DNA from: Chloroflexota bacterium
GTDB lineage: Bacteria; Chloroflexota; Dehalococcoidia; Lucifugimonadales; Lucifugimonadaceae
DNA length: 52,637 nt
Direction: 5' to 3'
Assembly (NCBI GenBank): GCA_029262735.1
Contig: JAJCYY010000070.1
Span: 1 to 52,637, forward strand
In this document: piece by piece, positions 7,582 to 16,000 of the stretch
Numbering within the stretch: position 1 is the stretch's first letter
How the letters are laid out: each line of letters begins with the position of its first letter
Notes under the pieces: model-generated
The model's database searches: none
What the model was told of the DNA's origin: nothing
The model's input: the letters and a program-made list of their open reading frames with translations, nothing else
Program-made: the position numbers and the translations under genes

Positions 7582-8586
7582 GTGCGTTACAGACATCTTG
7601 GAAGATCGGGCCTCGAAGTTTCGGAAGTCGGTCTCGGAGCCAACAGCTTCGGTGAGCCGAACCGCACTGGTTACGATGAGGCGAAGTCGATCATTCACGA
7701 GGCGCTGGATTGTGGCGTGAACTTTGTCGACACCTCGAATGTCTATGCCCAGGGCGTTTCTGAGGAGTACATCGGAAAGGCGCTCAAAGGCCGCCGCGGC
7801 GAAATGCTGATCGGGACGAAGTTCGGCAGCCGCAGGGTGCACGGGCCGAATCTTTTCGGCGGCTCGCGCAAGTTCGTGCTGGACAGCATCGACGCATCGT
7901 TGGGCCGGTTGCAGACCGACTATATCGATCTTTACATGATTCACCGCCCGGACCCTCGCATGCCGTTTGAGGAGACCCTGCAGGCGCTGGACGACCTGGT
8001 CAGGTGGGGTAAGGTGCGGTACGTCGGTGGCTGCAACTTCGAGTCGTGGCGGTTAACGCATGGTCAGTGGACCACACGGCACAACGGGTGGACGCCGATA
8101 GTAAGCAGCCAGTTTGCCTATTCACTCCTGAACCGCAGCGCCGAGGCAGAGATGATTCCCGCTTGTCGACAGCTGGGCATTGGCGTCATTCCGTATCTGC
8201 CGCTGGCTGCCGGAATGCTGACCGGCAAAATCAGCCCGGAGGGCGTGGCGCCCGATGGCAGCCGGCTGGCGCTCAATCCCGAGTTCGCTTCGAAGTGGAA
8301 CACGCCTCAGAACCTGCGGCTCGTGGCGGCATTGACCGGTTTTGCGGCGCAGCACGGCAAGGGGTTGCTAGACCTGGCGATAGCCTGGCTGCTGTCCGAA
8401 CCGCAGGTGCGCACCGTGATATCGGGTGCAAGCAGGCCGGGGCAGATCACGGCAAACACCGCGGCTTCGGAGTGGCGGCTGAGCGATGCGGAAAGAACAG
8501 AAGTGGGCGCGATCCTGGAAGCGAATCCTGCTTCTCAACCGGACAATTACTACTCAACGGCACCTTACTTTTATCAGCCAACGTAG
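7582..8586 (+). CDS. Aldo/keto reductase
   Basis: A 334-residue NAD(P)H-dependent oxidoreductase of the AKR superfamily (TIM barrel), of the YhdN/Tas/voltage-gated-K-channel-beta-like type by its start MRYRHLGRSGLEVSEVGLG. The catalytic tetrad is complete: D50 (NFVDTS), Y55 (NVYAQG), K80 (LIGTKFG) and H121 (LYMIHRPDP). The cofactor region near the C-terminus reads TVISGASRPGQITAN. GTG 7582 is preferred because CGGGAG lies five bases upstream and the resulting N-terminus matches the family; ATG 7567 would add five residues. It sits between the amidohydrolase and the convergent SelA-like gene and may reduce an aldehyde or ketone from the same catabolic route. Confidence 0.92.
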   Translation: MRYRHLGRSGLEVSEVGLGANSFGEPNRTGYDEAKSIIHEALDCGVNFVDTSNVYAQGVSEEYIGKALKGRRGEMLIGTKFGSRRVHGPNLFGGSRKFVLDSIDASLGRLQTDYIDLYMIHRPDPRMPFEETLQALDDLVRWGKVRYVGGCNFESWRLTHGQWTTRHNGWTPIVSSQFAYSLLNRSAEAEMIPACRQLGIGVIPYLPLAAGMLTGKISPEGVAPDGSRLALNPEFASKWNTPQNLRLVAALTGFAAQHGKGLLDLAIAWLLSEPQVRTVISGASRPGQITANTAASEWRLSDAERTEVGAILEANPASQPDNYYSTAPYFYQPT

Positions 8587-8614
8587 CGAATGGGATGACA
8601 CGGTTACGAGCATT

Positions 8615-8685
8615 GTTGACCCGCAGGCGTGGACTCCGGTTCGGGGGTGGCGTCAACTGCCTGACGGTGTGAACTGTGGGTCAAC
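8615..8685. terminator. Inverted repeats between convergent genes
   Basis: GTTGACCCGCAG (8615-8626) and CTGTGGGTCAAC (8674-8685) are inverted copies with a single mismatch. They enclose a smaller hairpin, CGTCA...TGACG. The position between two convergent stop codons fits a bidirectional transcription stop, although the loop is long and there is no T-tract. Confidence 0.35.
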
Positions 8686-8693
8686 CAGCATCG

Positions 8694-9842
8694 TTAACCT
8701 GCGGTTAGGATCTCTTTCAGCCTGTCGCACACCGTCGCGACCTCTTCGTCCGACAGCACCTGGACGCCCAGCGCGATCGACTTTCCTCCGTCGTGACTGC
8801 GAGTCCAAATCGTGGGGTCGCCGTCTTCAAGCTCGCGCATGACCTGGGTGCCGTTCTTGCCGGTGACCTCGGGGTCGACGTGGATATGTACGACCACGTT
8901 CGGTCCGATCAACGGCTGTGTATCGGGTCTCGCCTCAACGCCGGGAACGTCCGCTAAGGCGCGTGCAAAGGCGTCTCGTTTGGCGTCTTCGATGGCAAGG
9001 CGTTCCTCGTGATTCATGGTGAACCAGCGTCGCAGCGCAACGGCAACACCGATGACTTCGCCGCGATCTGTCTTGAAACCCCTGCCGAATGGGCGCGCAA
9101 GGCCCTTCTGGCCGGACATTTCGAAGCCGAGAAAGTTCTGCTGGAATGCAGAATTGACAAACTTCGCCCTGCCCGTGCTGATGCCGGTTGAGTGCGGAGA
9201 ACCGAAGTATTTGGCGCCAAATGCCACGAGGTCGCCGGTCTGAGCGACGTGTGTGAATCGTTCCAGCGGGTAGATCTGGCCGGCTGCGTCGACGACCAGC
9301 GTCAGATTGTGCTTGTCCGCCAGCTCTCGCGCCTGGTCTAGAGAGACAACGTTGTCTCCCCAGCGGCCGCTCTCGTAGTAGGCGATGGCAACTGTGTTCG
9401 GGCCAATTCCCGCCTCCATCTGATCGACCGTGCAGCCATTTTCGTCGCCAACCTCAACTATCTTTGCGCCTGAGATTGTGAAGCAACGCTTGTACCCGTA
9501 GTCCTGCGCCTTCTGGAACAGGAACTCGTTCTTCATGCCGGTGGTGTCAGGCAGCCGACCCATCTTCTCGCGATCGTCTCCCGCAAGCGCAGCCGCCGAG
9601 TTGAGGGCAATGGCTGCTGCTGCGCCGGAGGTCACGAACGCTTTTTCTGTACCGAGAGTGTCAGCGATGAATTCACCGGTCTTGAGCAGCAGATCCTCGA
9701 ACAACACGAAGCCGCCGTTGGTCGCTTCATCCATCGCTTCTTGTACTTCAGGCGGTGGTGTTGAGCCGCCGAGAAGTGTCTGGTTGCCGCGGGCGTTGAT
9801 GCCGGGTTTCACCCCGAACTGTTCATAAATGCTTGCGGCCAC
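8694..9842 (-). CDS. SelA-like PLP-dependent enzyme (fold type I), copy 1
   Basis: A 382-residue PLP enzyme related to SelA and to the D-glucosaminate-6-phosphate ammonia-lyase DgaE group. Visible features are TSGAAAAIAL for the phosphate cup (from T71), the aspartate that pairs with the pyridine nitrogen (D185 in LVVDAAGQIYP), and the Schiff-base lysine K211 (VAFGAKYFGSPHSTG). True SelA is longer and carries an N-terminal tRNA-binding domain that is absent here, so this is very unlikely to be selenocysteine synthase. Annotation pipelines often mislabel such genes. Likely chemistry is elimination, aldol cleavage or racemisation on an amino acid or amino sugar acid. The GTG start has AAGGAG seven bases upstream. 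A paralogue lies at 34396-35577, also next to a TPP enzyme. Confidence 0.82.
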   Translation of the reverse strand: MAASIYEQFGVKPGINARGNQTLLGGSTPPPEVQEAMDEATNGGFVLFEDLLLKTGEFIADTLGTEKAFVTSGAAAAIALNSAAALAGDDREKMGRLPDTTGMKNEFLFQKAQDYGYKRCFTISGAKIVEVGDENGCTVDQMEAGIGPNTVAIAYYESGRWGDNVVSLDQARELADKHNLTLVVDAAGQIYPLERFTHVAQTGDLVAFGAKYFGSPHSTGISTGRAKFVNSAFQQNFLGFEMSGQKGLARPFGRGFKTDRGEVIGVAVALRRWFTMNHEERLAIEDAKRDAFARALADVPGVEARPDTQPLIGPNVVVHIHVDPEVTGKNGTQVMRELEDGDPTIWTRSHDGGKSIALGVQVLSDEEVATVCDRLKEILTAG

Positions 9843-10174
9843 TTCGGTCTCCTTGTCGTTTCGATCGATGAGTTTTGCGTCTCGACTGTCGTGAACTAGT
9901 GCAGGCGGCGGGATGTTGAGAATTATGGAGGCTGCTCAGCACCTGCTGGCGGCCCTGTTTTACCACATCAGGCGCACGGCCGGGTCGGATATGGACGATC
10001 GGTGGCTGGCTTTCGCCGCCGTGGGACAGGTAGTAGACTCCGTCGCGCCCCGAAGTAGATCCAGTTGCATCTCGGCGGAGCCCGAAGCAGCGACCAAGAT
10101 TGACGCCGCGGCCACCATCCAACATCCAGTCTGGCGACCTGGCGAGACCGACACAAATTCTAAAGGAACCGTAT
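9843..10174. other. Gene-free region between divergent genes
   Basis: 332 bases between the SelA-like gene (minus) and the DUF3604 gene (plus). Nothing coding is convincing. The DUF3604 reading frame is open back to TTG 10100, so part of this stretch may belong to that gene. Promoters for both genes are expected here, but none is clear enough to place. Confidence 0.5.
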
Positions 10175-12433
10175 TTGTCACCGGCATATGACCCTGTAAG
10201 GACCCCTGTTGCGGTCGCAGCAGAGTTCGGCACGTTAGAACTCGACGGCCCGGCTGAGATCGAAGCTGGCGTTTCAGGAACGTGGCAGCTTGTGTATACG
10301 GCCGGCGCGCATGGCGTGGCTGAGGGCGGTGTTATCAGGCTGTTCACGGAGTGCGACTCTGACTGGTCGAAGCCCCAGACTCTTGACCCATCGGCGGCTG
10401 ACTATGTTTCTGTGCAAGCGCCTGAAGGCGTTGTTCCGATCATCACCGTCCCGGACCATAACTCCATGAAGGTCAGCATTGCATCAGGCGCGCTGGCCGC
10501 AGGCGACAGGGTCACAGTCTCTCTTGGTGACCGCGCTATGGGTGGCGATGGGACGCGAAGCCAGACCTTCTACGAGTCACACAGGTACTTTCTCTGCGAA
10601 GTTGATGCGGATGGCTCGGGCCAGGGCCAGGTTCTCGAAACCCAGCCTTCGATCCACATCACCGGTGGCGACATCGCGGCGCTTGAAGTTATCGCTCCGC
10701 CGGACGTTGACACAGCCTCCGAGTTCTCGGTACATGTCAAGGCGTTCGATGCATGGGGCAACCCGGCGCAGCACTTCAAGGGAGCGGTCCGCGTTACGGC
10801 GGCCGGAATCGCTTTGCCGTCCGAACTGGTCGAGTTCGACAACGAGAGTACCGGCGTCGTGGAGGTACCCGGTTGTCGCGTCTCGGAGCCGGGGCTGCTG
10901 CGGATTACTGCGACGCACGATGAAAGTGGTGCGAAGGGCTTCTCAAACCCCGTTAAGGCCACGGAGCGACCGGCTGCCGAACGACTTTTCTGGGGGGATC
11001 CCCACTCGGGCCAGGTTGCGGACGCGCGCAAGATCGCAGACTACTACGCTCATGCCCGCGATGTCGCGCTCATTGATTTCGCGGGCTACCAGCGTAACGA
11101 TAGTGCCCATTCAACCGTTGCTTACAAGATTCAGCAGCAAGAGGAAGAGGCGTTCCACGAGCCGGGGAGGTTCGTGCCTTTGCCCGGCTTCGAGTGGTCC
11201 GCAACCCTGAAGTTTGGCGGCCACCACAACGTGTACTTTCGACGTTTCGGGCAACCGATGAAACGGTGGAAGGGAGCGGCGGAGCTCGGTGAAGAGGGCG
11301 AGACCGATCTCCCTCACGTCCGCGATCTGCACAGTTACTATCGCGGTACTGACACACTAATCACACCGCACGTTGGCGGCCAGCATGCGGACCTGCAGTG
11401 GCACGACCCTGAGCTGGAACCTGCGCTTGAGGTCGTATCGACTCACGGTACGTTCGAGTGGTTTCTGCGGGAGTCGGTCGGGCGCGGCTACAGGATGGGA
11501 TTTGTCGGCGGCAACGACTGCCACTCGGGGAGACCCGGCGACGACCGGCCAGGTCACCAGTTGCGCCGGTACGCGAAGGGCGGCCTGACCGGAATCTATG
11601 CCGACGAACTGAGCCTGGAGTCGGTGCTGGACGCGATAAGGCGACGACGGTGCTATGCGACCACTGGCGTCCGGATCAGGGCAGATTCGCGCATCGGCGA
11701 TCACGTCATGGGTGAGGAGTTTTCGACAACCGAAAAGCCGGTTGTGCAGGTCGAAGCAGCAGGCACCGGACCGCTTGAGCGCATCGATGTGTACCGAGGG
11801 CTCGACCTCATTCACTCTGAGCAGGTTTTTCCGTCAAGATCGGACAACACGGTCCGCCTGACATGGAGCGGCGCCAGCCGAATGTCCAGCTATTCGGGAA
11901 TCGTCTGGAAGGGCGTCGTGCGAGTTAACGGCAGCGGTGTTGGATCTGTAAAGACTCTTCGCTTCGATAGCCCGCGTTCTCACTGGAGAAAGATCGACGA
12001 ACACAATATCGAGTTCGACTCGTGGGCCTGCGGCTACACGAGCGGGTTGGAGATCGAGCTCGACGATCCGGACAACGCCGAGGTGACGGTTGCGTTCGAG
12101 TCGTCTCTCATTATTGGTGAGATGTACGGTCAGCAAGGGGCGATCGGGCGGAGAAGGATGGCGATGGCAGATGGCGATTCGGGATCCGTTAAGTTCAGGT
12201 TTGATGAGTTGGGAGATCGGTCCGTCTCGGTAGAGATGGGACAGGTTGACCGCAGGGTGTCCGTCGAGCGGTGCCCTGAACCTGGCAGGCTGGATGCGGC
12301 GGTCTCGGTGAGTGACGGAAGCCCTGCGCCAGGTTTCAATGCGTACTGGGCCCGGATCACGCAGTTGGACCAGGAGGTTGCCTGGCTCAGTCCGATCTTC
12401 GTCGACTACATCGATTCTGCGAAGCGCGGCTAA
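10175..12433 (+). CDS. DUF3604 family protein (PHP-like putative phosphoesterase)
   Basis: A protein of about 752 residues. The N-terminal 260 residues form beta-rich, immunoglobulin-like segments. A PHP-like catalytic region follows, starting at LFWGDPHSGQVAD and continuing with histidine- and aspartate-bearing motifs (FEWSATLKFGGHHNVYF, TLITPHVGG, FVGGNDCHSGRPGDD) and a C-terminal RRRRCYATTGVRI segment. The GDxHSG opening, the GGNDCH-like block and CYATTG are typical of DUF3604, which is thought to be a metal-dependent hydrolase although its substrate is not settled. No signal peptide is visible. TTG 10175 is preferred since AAAGGA lies seven bases upstream; an in-frame TTG at 10100 is the other option. 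It converges with the nitroreductase gene. Confidence 0.82.
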   Translation: MSPAYDPVRTPVAVAAEFGTLELDGPAEIEAGVSGTWQLVYTAGAHGVAEGGVIRLFTECDSDWSKPQTLDPSAADYVSVQAPEGVVPIITVPDHNSMKVSIASGALAAGDRVTVSLGDRAMGGDGTRSQTFYESHRYFLCEVDADGSGQGQVLETQPSIHITGGDIAALEVIAPPDVDTASEFSVHVKAFDAWGNPAQHFKGAVRVTAAGIALPSELVEFDNESTGVVEVPGCRVSEPGLLRITATHDESGAKGFSNPVKATERPAAERLFWGDPHSGQVADARKIADYYAHARDVALIDFAGYQRNDSAHSTVAYKIQQQEEEAFHEPGRFVPLPGFEWSATLKFGGHHNVYFRRFGQPMKRWKGAAELGEEGETDLPHVRDLHSYYRGTDTLITPHVGGQHADLQWHDPELEPALEVVSTHGTFEWFLRESVGRGYRMGFVGGNDCHSGRPGDDRPGHQLRRYAKGGLTGIYADELSLESVLDAIRRRRCYATTGVRIRADSRIGDHVMGEEFSTTEKPVVQVEAAGTGPLERIDVYRGLDLIHSEQVFPSRSDNTVRLTWSGASRMSSYSGIVWKGVVRVNGSGVGSVKTLRFDSPRSHWRKIDEHNIEFDSWACGYTSGLEIELDDPDNAEVTVAFESSLIIGEMYGQQGAIGRRRMAMADGDSGSVKFRFDELGDRSVSVEMGQVDRRVSVERCPEPGRLDAAVSVSDGSPAPGFNAYWARITQLDQEVAWLSPIFVDYIDSAKRG

Positions 12434-12443
12434 CGAAACTTCA

Positions 12444-12467
12444 GCAGACATGCACATCTGTGTCTGC
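12444..12467. terminator. Inverted repeat between convergent genes
   Basis: GCAGACA (12444-12450) and TGTCTGC (12461-12467) pair perfectly around a ten-base loop, in the 37-base gap between the DUF3604 and nitroreductase stop codons. It is a candidate bidirectional terminator without a T-tract. Confidence 0.4.
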
Positions 12468-12470
12468 GGG

Positions 12471-13064
12471 CTACAGCCACTCGGTTACGTGAGATACATC
12501 ACGGCGCTCGCCGGTTGGCGTGGTGGCCGGATAGCCGATGTAGAGACAGCCGACTATCTTTGACGCAGGGTCGGCGCCCAGCGTCTCTGCCAGTTTCTCG
12601 CTGCGGCACGGCTTGCCTGTCGACCAGCCAACCCCCAGCCCTTTTGCGTGAGCAGCCAGCATCAGGTTCTGAACGGCGCATGACGTTGCAGAGTAGTTTT
12701 CCTCTGTCACTTCATCTGAGTCTCCCGGCAGAGAGAAGACGTAGATTAGCGCCGGAGCGTCCAGCAATTCTTTTTGTGCAGCCTCGGCGCTTGCTCTCGC
12801 ACGCTCGGGATTAGGGTTCTGCACGTTGGCCAGAACCCAGTCGTGAGTTAGCCGGGCAATCTGTTTGCGTCGCTCGCCCGATTTACTCAGTACATAGAAC
12901 CGCCACGGTTCGGTCATGCGATGGTTCGGCGCCCAGATTGCGGCTTCGATCAGGTCGAAGATCGCATTCTCATCGACCGGGTCGTCAGTGAACCGGCGGA
13001 CCGTCCGTCGTGACTGAAAAAGTTGCTTCAGCAATTCGAACGAAAGAGTCTGTTGGCTGTTCAA
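12471..13064 (-). CDS. Nitroreductase family protein
   Basis: A 197-residue FMN-dependent oxidoreductase of the nitroreductase fold. It has the FMN-contacting N-terminal SRRTVRRFTDDPV, the AAIWAPNHRMTEPWRFYV block, a central NYSATSCAVQNLMLAAHAKGLG helix that forms the dimer and FMN site, and the C-terminal VGCLYIGYPA. The length is normal for the small NfsB/YdjA-type enzymes. Members reduce nitro compounds, quinones or other small substrates using NAD(P)H; the physiological substrate is not predictable. The TTG start has GAGGAA four bases upstream. Confidence 0.9.
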   Translation of the reverse strand: MNSQQTLSFELLKQLFQSRRTVRRFTDDPVDENAIFDLIEAAIWAPNHRMTEPWRFYVLSKSGERRKQIARLTHDWVLANVQNPNPERARASAEAAQKELLDAPALIYVFSLPGDSDEVTEENYSATSCAVQNLMLAAHAKGLGVGWSTGKPCRSEKLAETLGADPASKIVGCLYIGYPATTPTGERRDVSHVTEWL

Positions 13065-13085
13065 GTATTTCCTCGAGCTTCAGCT

Positions 13086-16000
13086 TCACCACGGCACGAA
13101 ACCGGCCAGACCGATGTTCGAAACAGTCAGAGACAAGTCGGCTCCGTTTGTGACGGCATCGCCGTTCAGGTCGACAATGTTACCCGCGCCATCGCGCCGG
13201 ATGCCGGATACATGAACTGTCCCATGGGCCATTGCCACGAGCACAGCGTCAATTTCATCGATCCAGTCATCGCTGTTTGCATCGCCGGCCGGTAGTTGTG
13301 TGTCCGGCAGGACCGTCGTCGCTCCCGGCACGACACCGATCTGAATGTCAAGCGCCTCGGCGATGAGGAACCCTGGCACGACGGCGTAGAGATCGTACGT
13401 CCCGGGGCCGAGACCATCCAGATTGACAGCCCCGGAGCCTCCGGGCGTGAGCACAATTTGTCGCGCCGTCTCGTCGCCTTCAAACAGAATCACGTCTATC
13501 TCATCGGAGCCAAAATCCGCTCCAGCGCTCACTCCCTGCAGCCCCACGGACGTTTCGAGCGAACCGACACTCCCGACGGTAATGGTTACGGTGGCGGGCA
13601 CGCTGGTGAATGAGCCGTCGGCGGCAACGTAACTGAACGAATCATCGCCGGTGAAGTCTTGATCGGGTGTGTAGGTGAATGAGCCGTTCGCATTGAGCAA
13701 AAGGTTGCCGTTAACCGGCCCGGATATCAGTTGTGCCGAAAGCGGTTGGCCTTCGGAGTCCGAGTCGTTGGTAAGCAGTCCCGGAGCGGAAATATCAAGC
13801 GGAATGTTCAATTGAGTGGCGTATGAATCGTCTTCTGAGATCGGCGGATCTGTGGTCAGTCTCGTGGCTGCTGCCATTGCGTCTATCAGGCCATATCCAC
13901 TTTCAAGGTCGGGGCCGGCCGGACCGAGGTCTATAGCTGTCTGGGTCAGCAGCCTTCGGATCTCCTCCTGTCCGAGCTGTCCACTGGCGTGGAGGTCTTG
14001 CCTCAATTGGAGCAGTAGAGCCACCGCTCCTGCGGTGTGCGCGGCTGCCGCGGGTGAGCCGCGGACTGGCCCAAATGTTGTGTCTGTGCCAGAAGGCGCA
14101 ACAATGTCCGGTTTTTGCCGGACTATTGGAGGAACAATTGGCGATCCATCTGCAGCGAACAGAGTCTCGACACCTCCAAGAGGAGCTCCCGGTTCTACTT
14201 GCGGCGTGCCGCCGAATGCTGCCGTATCGTTGTAGTCGACGGGTCCGACAGTGATTGCTCCTGCCGCGTTGCGATGGCCCACGATGGCGCTGGATCCTGT
14301 ATCGAACTCATTGATGGTTGCACCGTTGCTGACGATCAGCTTTATCTTCGCGGGTGCCGGACCGCCACCATGTGAAACGGCGACCTGGATCGAGTCGAGT
14401 CCAGCAAGTCGCAACTGTTCTGTCGGTTCCCCTGTGGAATCGTTGGCGATGGTTGAAACCGCTACGAGGGCACCCGTCCGGTCAAAAACGAACAGATCAA
14501 GGTCTGACGTGTTCCCACCGCCAGGAGACCCGGCAGGCTGGTCCCACTGCAGCATCAGACTGGTGGCTTCACCCGACAGTGATATGTCCAACATCTGGTC
14601 TTGCTCGCCGGGCCCGGTGCCCGGATCGAAATCGTGCCAGGTTCCAGGCACAGTACAGATGCTGGGATTTGAAGTCGAGCACACAACTGTCGGTGCTTCT
14701 CCAGCCGTATACGTGGACTCGTATGAGGCGATGCGGGAGTCCCCGGCAGAAGTCATGTAGATGATGCCAGAAGCAGTGACCTGGTCGATGGTCTGGGCAA
14801 TCAAGTCGTCCTGGAAGAACAACTCGGAACCATGCAGGAAGTCGTCAACGATGATGTCTACACCTGAACTTGCAAACTTCAGAATCTTGCTCGCCATCAC
14901 GGATTCTCCAGTGATGACGGTTTCAAACGTGAGGTTGGCGCCGGGTGCGACGTCGTGAATGAGTTGCGCTACAGCACGACCGCGGTCGGAGGCGAAGGGG
15001 CACAGAATCCCTGGTGAGTCATCGGCAATTGCCATGTCAGCGGGAAGCTCACCGGCAGCTATGTCGCTTGCCAGCGCCGCGGCATCGCAGCCAAAGCTGT
15101 CAGAAAGGATGCCAACCGTTATTCCGGTCCCGTCGACCAAAAAGTTACTTTTTACGATATCGCTGCGCAGCGCGGCATCTCCCTGGCTAGTGATCTCACC
15201 CGCCGCATGCACTCGCTGTGCGGCTGCATTGTTTGCTGCAACCAGGACGAGCAGCGCGGTGGCAAATACTGAAACAGCGAGCATGGAGAGACCGGTCCGA
15301 TGCTGGCGATTGACGACGTAGCCAACGAGCGCGCCGACGATAACGATGCCTAGTGCCGCGAATGCAACAACCGCGATTACCGGATGAGTGTCCCGGGAGT
15401 CGCCTGGAGGCAGTGAGACGTTTAATCCCAGATCGAGTTTCGGAGTGGCCACCGGAGCGGGAGAGGGCGACGGTGACGGCATGGGAGCCGTTGGCGCATT
15501 TGCATTGGGCCGAGCGGTATCCGGGACTAACGTCGATAACACTGCCGCAGGGGGCGTACTTGTTGCCGAAGGGCGGGCGGTAGGCTGCGGTTCCGGGCTG
15601 GCAACCCCAGACGGTGATCGCTCATCCAAACGTTCTGCCTGAATCACAGCGAATGTGGAGAAGCCCGCTGCGTCTCCATCGAACAAGGCTGAACAGCTTG
15701 TGGTCAGTTCCTCTCGAAGACAGCTAACGGGGCGTACATGAACGACTCCGGCGTCGTCGAGCTTGATGGCAACTAGGGAATCGTCGTTTTCAAAGGGTAG
15801 CCGGAGCCTGAAAGAGAAGGTGGTTCCCACCGGACTGAAGACGGTGCCGTCGTCGTGTTCAACGTTTACAACGAAGCCTGAGCGCCGGTTTCCAGGTGTG
15901 TCTTCGATTGACACAACCCGGTGGTGCTCCATGAGAAGAGCAGTCAGTTGTTCCACTTCGGGAAGGTCCGGCGGGCCTAGGCTGGCAGAGAATTTAGACG

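Noticed and set aside
8694..9842. True selenocysteine synthase SelA
   Set aside because: Too short, no N-terminal tRNA-binding domain, and a paralogue in a second catabolic cluster.
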